Shown: positions 49,907 through 59,284 of the stretch, piece after piece | How positions within the stretch are numbered: the stretch's first letter is position 1 | Layout of the letters: each line of letters starts with the position of its first letter | Origin: DASYVD01 sp050693035 | GTDB taxonomy: Bacteria > Actinomycetota > UBA4738 > CALAEC01 | Length of the DNA stretch: 59,402 nt | Assembly: GCA_050693035.1 (NCBI GenBank) | Contig: JBOGWB010000015.1 | Location: 1-59,402, forward strand | Direction: 5' to 3' | Notes under the pieces: model-generated | What the model was told of the DNA's origin: nothing | Databases searched by the model: none | Seen by the model: the letters and a program-made list of their open reading frames with translations, nothing else | Position numbers and translations under genes: made by a program

Positions 49907-50009
49907 CGGGAGAGCCCGCCGGTTCCCCAGCCGCTTCTCGCTCCGGGCCACGGTTCGCACGCCCATCATCCACCTACGAAGACGCCCGGCGGGGCCGGAA
50001 GGTATCGGC

Positions 50010-51362
50010 CTAGTGGTCGCTCTTGCCGGTGAAGCGGAAGGCGGAGATCTTGAGAGCGGGGACCCGAGAGGCCGCGAAGAAGAACTCGCTGGCGAGTTCC
50101 GTCTCTCTTCCGACCATCTGCGCGTCGCGGAGGGCCTCGATGACGGATTGGGTGAACCGGAAGTTCTTCACGGGCTCCTTGATCTCCCCGTCCTCGATGA
50201 GCCAGGTGCCGTCGCGGGTCATCCCGGTGATGATTGCCTCCTTCGGGTGCACGACGTTGGAATAGTGGAAGCGGGTGACGAGGAGTCCCCTCTCGGTCTC
50301 GGCGATCATGTCCTCGATGCTGGCCCGTCCCGGCTGGACGAACAGGTTGAGGGGAAAGGGGCCTTCCGGGTTGGGAGGGGGGAGGGCATGGCCCGTCGAT
50401 TCCCCACCAATCTGCCCGGCGCTGCGCCGGTCGTGCACGCCGCCGAGGATGACTCCTTCCTTTACCAGATCCACGCGGTGCTTCGGTGTGCCCTCGTAGT
50501 CGAAGGGGAGCCCCAGCGTCAGCGGGGAGAGGGCGTCGTCGTAGATGGTGATGTCGTCGGCCATGAGCTTCTCGCCGATCCGGCCGGAGAAGCAGGACTT
50601 CCCCTCGGCCAGGTACCTCCCGCCGAACCCCAGGTACGCGAGGAATCCCACCAACGTTGACACGGCGTTCGGTTCCAGGACGACCTCGTACGTGCCGGGC
50701 TCCAGATCTCGCGGACGCTGGCTGTCCCGGGCCTTCGCGAAGGCCCGCCTTCCTATCTCGGAGGGGTCGATGTCACCGATCTTCCCGCCGATGACTTCGG
50801 CGAAGCCCGCGCCGCCCTCGCCCCCGGAGATGACCGTGGTGAGCGTGGCCTGGGTGGACATGTCGTAGCTGACCTGGCCCTCGCTGTTGACCACGGCCAC
50901 CTCGGATGCCGTGGTGTCGTAGGCGCCCGCCGCGTGGAAGCCGTCACCGCACTGGTCCACCAGGACCGCCACCGCCTCGGCGCGCTCCTGGGGCGACATC
51001 CGAGCGGTGGCCTCGTCGTAGCCATCCGGCTTCTTCGGGACTTCCTCCGGGGGGGCCAGGCCGGGGAACAGCGGGTCTGGCGCCGCAGTCTGCGCCAGCT
51101 CGAGCGCGTCCCGGCCCGCCCGGGCAGCGCCGTCCTTGGAGAAGTCGTTCGTGGTGGCCACGCCCACCCTGCCACCGTTCACCACTCGCACCTTGACCAA
51201 CGTGTCCTCCCGCCAGGTGCTCTGGTGGATCGAGGAGTCGGCGAATCTGGTGAGGCCGCCCCATTCGTGGGCGAACAGGACCTCCACCGCCTCGGCGCCG
51301 TCGGTCTCCAGGGCCGCCCGGCCGATCTCGAGGACGTCGTCGCGTCCGATCGGCTCGCTCAT
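50010..51362 (-). CDS. tldE: TldE/PmbA metalloprotease subunit
   Basis: 450 residues. It has the PmbA/TldE layout: an N-terminal domain with VKVRVVNGGRVGVATTNDFS, a central EPGTYEVVLEPNAVSTLVGFL and AEGKSCFSGRIGEKL, and a C-terminal LPFDYEGTPKHRVDLVKEGVILG. TldE lacks the zinc motif and pairs with TldD to form an unfoldase-protease that cleaves small or modified peptides such as microcin or RiPP precursors. ATG 51362 overlaps the tldD stop by 4 nt, so both subunits are made together. Confidence 0.92.
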   Translation of the reverse strand: MSEPIGRDDVLEIGRAALETDGAEAVEVLFAHEWGGLTRFADSSIHQSTWREDTLVKVRVVNGGRVGVATTNDFSKDGAARAGRDALELAQTAAPDPLFPGLAPPEEVPKKPDGYDEATARMSPQERAEAVAVLVDQCGDGFHAAGAYDTTASEVAVVNSEGQVSYDMSTQATLTTVISGGEGGAGFAEVIGGKIGDIDPSEIGRRAFAKARDSQRPRDLEPGTYEVVLEPNAVSTLVGFLAYLGFGGRYLAEGKSCFSGRIGEKLMADDITIYDDALSPLTLGLPFDYEGTPKHRVDLVKEGVILGGVHDRRSAGQIGGESTGHALPPPNPEGPFPLNLFVQPGRASIEDMIAETERGLLVTRFHYSNVVHPKEAIITGMTRDGTWLIEDGEIKEPVKNFRFTQSVIEALRDAQMVGRETELASEFFFAASRVPALKISAFRFTGKSDH

Positions 51363-52804
51363 CGGCCCCGCACTCCCACCCGGACGTTCCGGAACCGGGC
51401 GGGGGACGTGCCGTGCCCGACCCGGGCCACCTGGCCGGGCTGCCCCTTGCCGCAGTTCGGGGTGCCCCAGACCGTCCATTCTTCGGGGCCACATACGGCG
51501 TCGCAGGAGCCCCAGAACTCCCACGTGATCCCGGTGTAGTTGGGGTTCCGGTACATCTCGGTGAGCTTCCCTTCCTTGATCCGCCACGCGATCTCCGTTC
51601 CGAACTGGAAGTTCACCCGCTTGTCGTCGATCGACCACGAGGTGTTGGTGGACATGAAGATGCCGTCCTTGGTGTCCCCGATCAGCTCGGCCAGCGTTCC
51701 CTCCCCCGGCTCGAGGCTGATGTTCGTCATCCGGATGAGCGGAAGGTTCTCCCAGCCGTCCGCTCTCATGGTGGCGTTGGAGCCGGCGCCGATGGCGGCA
51801 GCGGTCTCCCGGCTCGACAGGAAGTCCCGGAACACCCCGCCCTCGATGATCGCCACGCGCTGGGCGGGCACGCCTTCGTCGTCGTAGCCGAAGGTGCCGA
51901 GCCCTCCGGGAAGGGAAGCGTCGGCCGTCACGGAGACCTTGTCGGAGCCGTACCGCAGCTTCCCCCGGTCGTCGAGAGAGAGAAAGGAGGTCCCCGCGTA
52001 GGCCTCCTCCATCCGGAGCACCCGGTCGAGCTCGATGGGGTGGCCGATCGACTCGTGCACCTGGAGCACCATCTGCTGGCTGTCGAGGATGAGCGTGGTC
52101 TCCTCGCTCGGGCAGTCAGGCGCCGAAAGGAGCTCCAACGCCTCGGTGGCCACGCGCTCCGCCTCCTCGATCACGCCGAGGGTTCTGATGTGCTCGTAGC
52201 CAGCCGCAGCGTGGTGCCCCCGGAAGGAGTTCGGGAAGGACCGCCGCTGGAGCTCTCCGTCCCCGATGGCCGTGGCCTCGATCCCTCCTCCGGAGTGCGT
52301 GATCTCCTGCTCGATGGCGGCACCTTCGGACGAGGCGAACGCCACCCGGGTGCGGAAGAAGTCCAGCGATCCTTCCGCGAAGGCCAGCCCCTTGGCGCCC
52401 TGCATCCGCCGGGTTGCCTCCATCAGGAGGGATACCTTCTCGTCCAGGGACACGGTGAACGGGTCCTCCTGGACGGGGGTGGCCCACCGGTTCGTGACGG
52501 GCTCCACCGGGGCCAGCCTGACCGGTTCCCCGGGGAGCCGGGCGGCCGCCCGAGCGATCTCCGTGGCCAGCGAGGCGGTCCGCTCGATGTCCCGCTCGCC
52601 GATCCGGGCCGAGGCGGCGAAGCCCCAGTACCCGTTGACCAGGACGCGCACTCCGAGGCCCTCCGACCGTGACCGGTCGATGCCCTCCATCTCCTGGTTG
52701 CGGACGGTGAGCCCCTCGGACTGTTCGCGGATGTAGCGGGCATCGGCGTAGTCGGCGCCGGCCTTCTTCGCTGCCTCCACGGCGGCATTGGCGACTTCCT
52801 GCAT
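51359..52804 (-). CDS. tldD: TldD zinc metalloprotease subunit
   Basis: 481 residues. The zinc motif HExxxH is present in VHESIGHPIELDR near residues 249-253, and the C-terminal part has PLIRMTNISLEPGEGTLAELIGDTKDGIFM with the late Cys (CDAVCG, NCGKGQPGQ) typical of TldD. With TldE it forms the active heterodimer. TAGGCT (52819-52814, minus strand) lies 9 nt before ATG 52804 and there is no ribosome site, so it is likely leaderless. No RiPP precursor or microcin gene was found nearby. Confidence 0.93.
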   Translation of the reverse strand: MQEVANAAVEAAKKAGADYADARYIREQSEGLTVRNQEMEGIDRSRSEGLGVRVLVNGYWGFAASARIGERDIERTASLATEIARAAARLPGEPVRLAPVEPVTNRWATPVQEDPFTVSLDEKVSLLMEATRRMQGAKGLAFAEGSLDFFRTRVAFASSEGAAIEQEITHSGGGIEATAIGDGELQRRSFPNSFRGHHAAAGYEHIRTLGVIEEAERVATEALELLSAPDCPSEETTLILDSQQMVLQVHESIGHPIELDRVLRMEEAYAGTSFLSLDDRGKLRYGSDKVSVTADASLPGGLGTFGYDDEGVPAQRVAIIEGGVFRDFLSSRETAAAIGAGSNATMRADGWENLPLIRMTNISLEPGEGTLAELIGDTKDGIFMSTNTSWSIDDKRVNFQFGTEIAWRIKEGKLTEMYRNPNYTGITWEFWGSCDAVCGPEEWTVWGTPNCGKGQPGQVARVGHGTSPARFRNVRVGVRGR

Positions 52805-52981
52805 CGGGCGCGTAGCCTACCGTGCCCCGCCGACGCGGGCCACTCTCCGTGAGCAGCGCACCCGGCTTCGACTCCGCCGAGGCAGGAATCGTGTTGACCA
52901 GGGCGAATCCTTTCCCGTGGGATGCCCGGTCCGCTCGCTCTCCTTTCACCGTACGGGTCACCCAAAGTGGGCATTTCCAGC

Positions 52982-53010
52982 TAGACAAAGCGAGTGGCGA
53001 TAGTTAAAAC
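52982..53010 (+). promoter_or_regulatory. Probable promoter of the M14 carboxypeptidase gene
   Basis: -35 TAGACA (52982-52987), 17-bp spacer, -10 TAAAAC (53005-53010) in a locally AT-rich stretch. It would give a leader of about 75 nt before ATG 53094. The rest of 52805-53093 shows no gene. Confidence 0.5.
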
Positions 53011-53093
53011 TTACTAGCCCTGCGCACCACGGGGCGCCTGTGGCACACGTGCCGCACGCGGGGGCAGCTTTTCCTGGGAGAGGGAGGGAAGGA

Positions 53094-56000
53094 ATGAAGC
53101 TCCGGAAGATCCACACCTCGGCTCTGGCCGTCCTGGTCCTGTCGGCGTTCCTCTCGGCGGTACCTCCGGGCGCCCAGGCGGTTCCGAATCCCGTCGCCAC
53201 CACGGACGCGGAGCATCTAGCGTACGGCCGCGTGTTTCCGGACCCCCAGGGATGCCTGGCCTTCGGCGTCCCCGATAGCGACGGGGACGGGGTCAAGGAC
53301 ACACCCGACGGGGTCTCTCCCTATGCCAAGGGACAAGTGTGCGCGGAGCAGTTCCTCGGCTACGACGAGGTCATCGCCGGATCGGAGTTCCTGGAGCAGA
53401 AGTACCCCCGGTTCCTCCAGGTGATCCGGCTGGACGAGGCCTACGACAACGGCAACTACAAGTCGGCGGGCATCCCGAACCTCTTCGGGTTGGACGAGGA
53501 CGGCAACCCGCAGGTACTCTCTCGCGAGCGCCGGCCCCTGTACCTGTTCAAGGTGACCGACGCGCAATCGCCGATCCCGGAGGCCGACCGGCTTCACTTC
53601 GCCTACAGCCTGTCCATCCACGGGATCGAGCGGGCCGGACTGGAGGGCGGCATCCGGGCCATGGAGGACCTCATCACCTGGGCCGCATGCGAGTACGACC
53701 CGACCGCCGCTCCGGCATGCGCCGTCGAGGGGCCGTTCCCCAAGGAGATCGTGGAGACGCCCACCAGCCACGAGGTCCCCACGGCTGGGGACGTGCTGAG
53801 CCGGTCGGTGATCTACTTCGTCCCTCCGAACCCGGACGGATGGCGGCGTGGTGAGGCCGGTGAAGGCGGGGTGTACTACCAGCGCTACAACGGCAACGGC
53901 GTCGACCTGAACCGCGACTGGCCCACGATCGGCTACTCGTACCGGCCATACTCGCCCGGGTCCGAGCCGGAGACCAAGGCGTACTCGGAGGTCCTCACAG
54001 GAATCCGGAAGAACACGTCCGGGAACCGATTCGCCGGGGGCATCGACCTCCACGGGCAGCTCCTGGCGGTGGCGTTCTCGTTCACCCTCATCGGCGCCGG
54101 GGAGCGCGACTTCCGGAAGAACTTCTCCACGGTGGACCAGTCGCTGCGGGCCTGGGAGGACCAGACCAACCGGCTCTCGTGGTCCCCGTACATCGCTGAC
54201 GCCAACCGGAACGGGGTGAACGACCCCGGGGAGGAGTGCCCGAACCACAACATCCTGGTGACGAGCGGCAACTTCCCATACTGCTTCGCGGACCAGTGGG
54301 GCACGGTGGTCGACACCATCGGCTACCAGATCACCGGAGGGTTCGGCGACTGGTTCGACTCGCCGCTCGGCCTGAACGCCGTGGGCATCGACAACGAGAT
54401 GTCGATGTCCCACATCACTCCGAACAACGTGTACGACCCCATCAACGAGCAGATGCACGTGGACGGGAACAAGGGGCTGATCTACTCGCAGATCGCCTCC
54501 ATGGTCACCGAGCAGGACTCCGACTTCGTGTACGAGCCGCCGGGAAAGATCGGGTATGTGTTCAACCCCGAGCGGCTCGAGGTCGAGGCCTCCGATCGAC
54601 CCCAGAACCCTGGCCTTCCCGCGCAGAACGACATCGACACCCTCGTGCCCTGCGTGAACGAGGTGGACTGCGGCGGCGGCCGGTTCGTGATGCAGGGGAC
54701 CGCGCCGACCCTCGAGTTCGACGTGCGCGGACCCGATCGGGGGGTCTTCAACGGCGGGATCACGGTGGAGGCCACGTTCCTCAACGCCGACGGGATCTCG
54801 ACCGGATCCCTGCCTCGGATCTCCCTGCAGACGTTCATCGAACAGCAGTGGCAGACCGTGGCGACCCACTTCGGCCAGGGCGGATCTCCGGACCTGTATC
54901 TCCAGGCCGGCCAGACCGTCTCCGCCAACGATCCCGTTCCGGGGCGGTGGCGGGTCCACGTCTCCAGCGGCGCCGGGGGCCCGGTCCGCCTGGAGATCGA
55001 CTTCAATCCGGTCGAGGCCGAGGCGAGCCCCGGCCAGACCGCGATCTCCGCGTCGTCGATGGACTTCTTCGACGACCTGAACGAGTTCGTCTCGGCGGGA
55101 GGCGAGAAGCTGACCCCGGTCACCGTAGACGAGATCCTCGCCAACCCCGGGGTCCTTGACGGGTTCGACTCGCTCGTGGTGGTGGACGACTTCATGCCCG
55201 GCTTCGTTCCGGAGCCTGAGCCTCCGTTCACCGGGCCGCCGCAGGACGCCTTCAGCTTCCAGGTCCTGGGCGGGGACCCGCTGTCGGGCGGCGACGCCGT
55301 CCACGAGTTCGACGTGCTCGGCCAGGCGGACGGGTTCGACAACGACCGGATCGTGGCGACGAGCTCGTGGGAGATCCCCAGCGACTGGGACGTCTACGTG
55401 GAGGAGTTCTTCAACGGGAAGTGGGTGGACCGGGGGTGCGAGTGCACCTTCGTCGCGAACGGCGAGGAGATCACCGTCACCACGCCCGAACCCGGGCGGT
55501 GGCGGATCCGCATCGACAACTTCGCCGCCGCGCCGCAGCCCGTGGACGTCCACGTGGAGTTCTTCTCAGATCCCCCGCTGGAGCCCGATCCCAGCGGGGA
55601 CGGAGGGGAGAGCCAGTGGAGCGCGGCGCAGTTCGACCAGTACACGGGCGCCCTGGCAGCGTTCGCCAACGATGGCGGGAACCTGGTACTTACCGACGGC
55701 GCTCTCCGGGGCCTGAAGGCCCTGGGCATCGCCACGGGCTCGGCGGAGATCCGGTCCAACCAGCCCGGTGGTCGTGGCGCGGTGCCGCGGTTCGACCTGG
55801 AGGTGTTCGGGAGGGGGAACCTGTGCACGCCGGACACCACCGACACCCTGGCGAGAGACATCTGCTTGCCGGGTACGGCCGGTGGCACCGCCCGGCAGGT
55901 GGTCGAGGCCGCGCCGCTCGGATACTCGCCGGACGCCACCCTCGACGGAGTGGCCGAAGCGAAGATCAACCAGTTCTTCGTGACCCGGGATGCTTGGGAG

Positions 56001-57059
56001 GATGGGTGCGGTAAGGCCAACCCGGCGGAATGCACCTCCGCGCTCCTCGGCGCCGGTGTGGGACTCGGCGAGCGGCGGCTGGGCGACGGCGTCATCCGTA
56101 TCGCGGGGGCGCTGCTGCCCGACCCGAACTTCCGGCCAAGCGGCCCGCGCGACATGCGGTTCGGTCTGGCCTCGTACGCGCTGACGTTCGCCGGCTGGCA
56201 GGCCTTCCTGAACCTGGTGAACTACCAGCGCCCGCCGCGGCTCCCCGATCTCACGGTGTCGGATCTGACGGCCTCCGCGAAGCCCCGCGAGGGTCGGACG
56301 GTGACGCTCACGGCGACCATCGACAACCCGGGGACCGCGGCTGCGGGCGCCTCGACGACGGAGTTCCTCCTCGACGGTGAGACCGTGCTCGGCAACGTCG
56401 CCACCCCGTCGATCGCGGTGGGGGGCTCGGTCCAAGTCTCCCTGGACTGGAACACGGTGGGCGTGAGGGGTGAGCACACTATCCGGGCCACGGCCGATAG
56501 GCTGACCGACGTCGCAGAGCTGAACGAGGAGAACAACGCCGGCGAGCTGACGGTGACGATCCAAGGGAACAAGGTCACCAACGGCTCGTTCGAACAGGCC
56601 AGTGCCGACGGCAGCGGGCCGGCGGCCTGGAGCGCGTCGGACACGGGCGCCGGTGACGCATCGTGGTCCTCGGAAGGTGGGACGGACGGGTCGAGCGGGG
56701 CCGCGATCACCGGAACCGGTGGGAGCGTTGCCCTGGCCGGGGCGCCGACCTGGACGAGCGCGCCGATCGACGTGACGCCGGGCGACACGCTCGACCTGGT
56801 CGTGTCGGTGGACACGAACGGCGTGTCGTCGGCCCCGGCGATCGGACTGGCCTACCTGGGGGCGGCGGGGCAGCTCCTCGACACCGTCAAGGTCCTCACC
56901 GCTCCGCTGTCCACCGATGGGTTCACCACGCTGGAGAAGTCGGTCACCATCCCGACCGGTGTGGCCGAGGTTCGGGTGGTCCTGATCGGGTTCAGCGCGA
57001 CGGACACCAACACGTCGGGAAGGGTGATCTTCGACGACGTGGGGCTCTACTCCGGCTAG
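53094..57059 (+). CDS. Very large secreted M14 zinc carboxypeptidase with CARDB and C-terminal modules
   Basis: 1321 residues. A signal peptide covers residues 1-29. The M14 domain (about 85-480) has the zinc ligands His176 and Glu179 (SIHGIERAG) and His320 (GIDLHGQ), the substrate-binding Asn273-Arg274 (DLNRDWP) and the catalytic Glu near 436 (IDNEMSMS). Then come two beta-sandwich-like stretches (about 540-830), a long segment with DDFMPGF, a CARDB-like domain near residues 1045-1160 (LPDLTVSDLTASAKPREGR), and a C-terminal carbohydrate-binding-like module (NGSFEQASADGSGPAAWSAS onward). GAGGGAGGGAAGGA precedes ATG 53094. It probably trims extracellular peptides. Confidence 0.88.
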   Translation: MKLRKIHTSALAVLVLSAFLSAVPPGAQAVPNPVATTDAEHLAYGRVFPDPQGCLAFGVPDSDGDGVKDTPDGVSPYAKGQVCAEQFLGYDEVIAGSEFLEQKYPRFLQVIRLDEAYDNGNYKSAGIPNLFGLDEDGNPQVLSRERRPLYLFKVTDAQSPIPEADRLHFAYSLSIHGIERAGLEGGIRAMEDLITWAACEYDPTAAPACAVEGPFPKEIVETPTSHEVPTAGDVLSRSVIYFVPPNPDGWRRGEAGEGGVYYQRYNGNGVDLNRDWPTIGYSYRPYSPGSEPETKAYSEVLTGIRKNTSGNRFAGGIDLHGQLLAVAFSFTLIGAGERDFRKNFSTVDQSLRAWEDQTNRLSWSPYIADANRNGVNDPGEECPNHNILVTSGNFPYCFADQWGTVVDTIGYQITGGFGDWFDSPLGLNAVGIDNEMSMSHITPNNVYDPINEQMHVDGNKGLIYSQIASMVTEQDSDFVYEPPGKIGYVFNPERLEVEASDRPQNPGLPAQNDIDTLVPCVNEVDCGGGRFVMQGTAPTLEFDVRGPDRGVFNGGITVEATFLNADGISTGSLPRISLQTFIEQQWQTVATHFGQGGSPDLYLQAGQTVSANDPVPGRWRVHVSSGAGGPVRLEIDFNPVEAEASPGQTAISASSMDFFDDLNEFVSAGGEKLTPVTVDEILANPGVLDGFDSLVVVDDFMPGFVPEPEPPFTGPPQDAFSFQVLGGDPLSGGDAVHEFDVLGQADGFDNDRIVATSSWEIPSDWDVYVEEFFNGKWVDRGCECTFVANGEEITVTTPEPGRWRIRIDNFAAAPQPVDVHVEFFSDPPLEPDPSGDGGESQWSAAQFDQYTGALAAFANDGGNLVLTDGALRGLKALGIATGSAEIRSNQPGGRGAVPRFDLEVFGRGNLCTPDTTDTLARDICLPGTAGGTARQVVEAAPLGYSPDATLDGVAEAKINQFFVTRDAWEDGCGKANPAECTSALLGAGVGLGERRLGDGVIRIAGALLPDPNFRPSGPRDMRFGLASYALTFAGWQAFLNLVNYQRPPRLPDLTVSDLTASAKPREGRTVTLTATIDNPGTAAAGASTTEFLLDGETVLGNVATPSIAVGGSVQVSLDWNTVGVRGEHTIRATADRLTDVAELNEENNAGELTVTIQGNKVTNGSFEQASADGSGPAAWSASDTGAGDASWSSEGGTDGSSGAAITGTGGSVALAGAPTWTSAPIDVTPGDTLDLVVSVDTNGVSSAPAIGLAYLGAAGQLLDTVKVLTAPLSTDGFTTLEKSVTIPTGVAEVRVVLIGFSATDTNTSGRVIFDDVGLYSG

Positions 57060-57080
57060 TCAGCTCCCACGACGCAGGAC

Positions 57081-57112
57081 GACGGAGCCGGCCCTTCCGG
57101 GCCGGCTCCGTC
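57081..57112 (+). terminator. Terminator hairpin after the M14 gene
   Basis: A perfect 14-bp stem, GACGGAGCCGGCCC (57081-57094) with GGGCCGGCTCCGTC (57099-57112), around a TTCC loop, 21 nt after the stop. Confidence 0.82.
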
Positions 57113-57163
57113 CGTCGCACGGGTCGCGGTATCGTCTGGCGGTCAGACCGATCGGAGGCTTCC

Positions 57164-58108
57164 ATGGGCATGCTGGATGGGAAGGTCGTGGCGGTCACCG
57201 GGGCGGGCCGGGGGATCGGACGAGGCGAGGCCCTGCTGATCGCCCGGGAGGGCGCGAGGGTCGTCGTCAACGACCTCGGTGGAGAGTGGGACGGCACCGG
57301 CCGCGACGACCGGCCTGCCTCACAGGTCGTTGAGGAGATCACCGAGGCCGGAGGGGAGGCGGTCGCCCACTTCGACGACATCTCGGAGCCGGTCGGTGCG
57401 AAGAGCCTTCTCAGCCTGGCTCTGGACACGTGGGGCCGTATCGACGGGTTGGTCAACAACGCCGGGATCCTGCGCGACAAGATGTCGTTCACCATGCCGG
57501 TGGAGGATTGGGACACCGTCATCAAGGTGCATCTCCGGGGGACGTTCCTGTGCACCGGCGCCGTGTGCGCGCACTGGCGGGAGCGGTCGAAGGCCGGTGA
57601 GGACGTCGCGGGCGCTGTCGTGAACACGTCGAGCACTTCCGGGCTCCTCGGCAACGTGGGGCAGTCGAACTACGGAGCGGCAAAGGCGGGCATCGCCGCC
57701 TTCACGCAGATCGTCTCGATGGAGATGCAGCGGTACGGCATCCGGGTGAACGCCATCGCTCCGGGCGCGCGTACCAGGATGACCGAGCGCACCTTCGGCG
57801 ACCTCAAGGTGCCCGAGGGGGAGTTCGATCCGCTCGACCCGGAGAACGTGGCGCCGATGGCGGCGTACCTCCTGTCGGAGGCGGCCTCCGAGATCAGCGG
57901 TCAGGTCTTCTACGTGACCGGCGGACTGGTGCAGCTGTTCCAGGGGTGGACGGCGGTGGCGGAGCTCCAGAAGGACGCCCGGTGGGAGGTGGCCGAGCTC
58001 GCCGAGCGCGTTGGCGAGCTCTTCGAGGGCAGGAAGACGCGGTACATGCCGGAGCAGTCGGTGATGCGCCAGATCGCGGGGATCGGCGGCGAGGGCGGGT
58101 CCTCGTGA
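57164..58108 (+). CDS. Short-chain dehydrogenase/reductase
   Basis: 314 residues. SDR hallmarks: VTGAGRGIGRGEALLIA (TGxxxGIG), NNAGILRDKMSF, catalytic Ser in NTSSTSG and Tyr/Lys in NYGAAKAGI, and the RVNAIAPGARTRMTERTF region. The extended C-terminus (about residues 245-314, ELQKDARWEVAELAERVGELFEGRKTRYM) is typical of the SDRs associated with 3-hydroxyacyl-CoA or steroid/fatty-acid degradation in actinomycetes. GATCGGAGG precedes ATG 57164. The LLM oxidoreductase follows 26 nt after the stop. Confidence 0.9.
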   Translation: MGMLDGKVVAVTGAGRGIGRGEALLIAREGARVVVNDLGGEWDGTGRDDRPASQVVEEITEAGGEAVAHFDDISEPVGAKSLLSLALDTWGRIDGLVNNAGILRDKMSFTMPVEDWDTVIKVHLRGTFLCTGAVCAHWRERSKAGEDVAGAVVNTSSTSGLLGNVGQSNYGAAKAGIAAFTQIVSMEMQRYGIRVNAIAPGARTRMTERTFGDLKVPEGEFDPLDPENVAPMAAYLLSEAASEISGQVFYVTGGLVQLFQGWTAVAELQKDARWEVAELAERVGELFEGRKTRYMPEQSVMRQIAGIGGEGGSS

Positions 58109-58134
58109 TGCCCGGAACGTCCTGAGGAGGTCCC

Positions 58135-59256
58135 GTGGGGCTGGCCGTCGGTGTCGGCGTGGGGGGGCGAGCGCCCGCACGCCTCCTGTTCGCCATGGCC
58201 CGGCTGTTCGACACGGCCGGAGCCGCCTCGCTCTGGGCGATCGACCACTGGATGGGGCTGATGCCGTTGGAGCTGTGGGAGCCGCACCGCTTCGCCGCGG
58301 CGAGGATGGCCCGGAATCCCGAGCAGCTGTTCGACCCCTTCCCCACGCTGGGTGCCCTCAGCCAGCGAACCCGGCGCTCGCTGCTCGGTGTGGGGGTGAG
58401 CGACGCCATCCGCCGCCACCCCGCCCAGCTCGCTCAGGCCGGGCTCACGCTGCATCATCTGTCGCGGGGACGATTCGTCCTGGGGATCGGTGCGGGGGAG
58501 CGGGAGAGCATCGAGCCGTACGGTCTCTCGTACCAGGGGCAGGCTTCCCGGCTCGAGGAGGCCCTCTATCTGATCCGCCTGCTGTGGAGGTCTCGCGACC
58601 GATACGTCTCGCACGAGGGCCGGTTCTTCCGGCTGGACCGGGCGATCATGGGACTCGGTCCGTACCGGGGGACGTTCCCTCCGATCTGGGTTGCCGCGCA
58701 CAGGCCGAGGACACTCCGGATCGCCGGCCGGTATGGGGACGGCTGGTACCCCACCCACCAGATGGAGCCGGACGAGTACGCGGAGGCATTGGCCGCGATC
58801 CGCAGGGGCGCGGAGGAGGCAGGGAGGACGAACCGCCGCTTCACCCCCGCCTACAACCTGCGGGTGCTGTTCGCGGATAGCCACGACGAGGCCCACCGCC
58901 TGCTCGAAGCGCCCGTGCTGCGGTTCGGAGCCCTCGTCGTGCCAGCCGAGGTTTGGTCCAAGGCCGGCGCGACCCACCCGCTGGGGGAGGGCTTCCGAGG
59001 AGTCCAGGACTGGGTGCCCTCGCGGCTGGACTCCGCCCAGGTCGAGCGGTGGATGGAGGAGGTCCCCTTCGAGGTCGTGCACCAGGCGTTCGACCACGGA
59101 ACGTGGCGGCAGATCTGTGCCCGGATCCTCTCCTACAGGGCCGTGGGGCTGCGCCACGCGGTTCTGTCGGAGCTGGGCCCGCTGGTCGAGCCGCGCCGCG
59201 CTCCGGCCTCGTTCCGCGACTCGATCCGGGTGCTCCGGACCCTGCGGGCCGGGTAG
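58135..59256 (+). CDS. LLM-class (luciferase-like) F420-dependent oxidoreductase
   Basis: 373 residues, one TIM barrel of the luciferase family. GAASLWAIDHWMGLMP corresponds to the early strand with the DH pair, LHHLSRGRFVLGIGAGERESIEPYG to the cofactor-binding loop, and FPPIWVAAHRPRTLRIAGRYGDGWYP to the C-terminal half. It resembles methylene-H4MPT-reductase-like or phthiodiolone-reductase-like actinomycete proteins; the substrate is unknown. GAGGAGG lies just before GTG 58135. It is probably co-transcribed with the SDR; both may belong to one lipid-type pathway. Confidence 0.85.
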   Translation: MGLAVGVGVGGRAPARLLFAMARLFDTAGAASLWAIDHWMGLMPLELWEPHRFAAARMARNPEQLFDPFPTLGALSQRTRRSLLGVGVSDAIRRHPAQLAQAGLTLHHLSRGRFVLGIGAGERESIEPYGLSYQGQASRLEEALYLIRLLWRSRDRYVSHEGRFFRLDRAIMGLGPYRGTFPPIWVAAHRPRTLRIAGRYGDGWYPTHQMEPDEYAEALAAIRRGAEEAGRTNRRFTPAYNLRVLFADSHDEAHRLLEAPVLRFGALVVPAEVWSKAGATHPLGEGFRGVQDWVPSRLDSAQVERWMEEVPFEVVHQAFDHGTWRQICARILSYRAVGLRHAVLSELGPLVEPRRAPASFRDSIRVLRTLRAG

Positions 59257-59284
59257 CCCTCCAGCCGACCCATGGATGAAGCTC

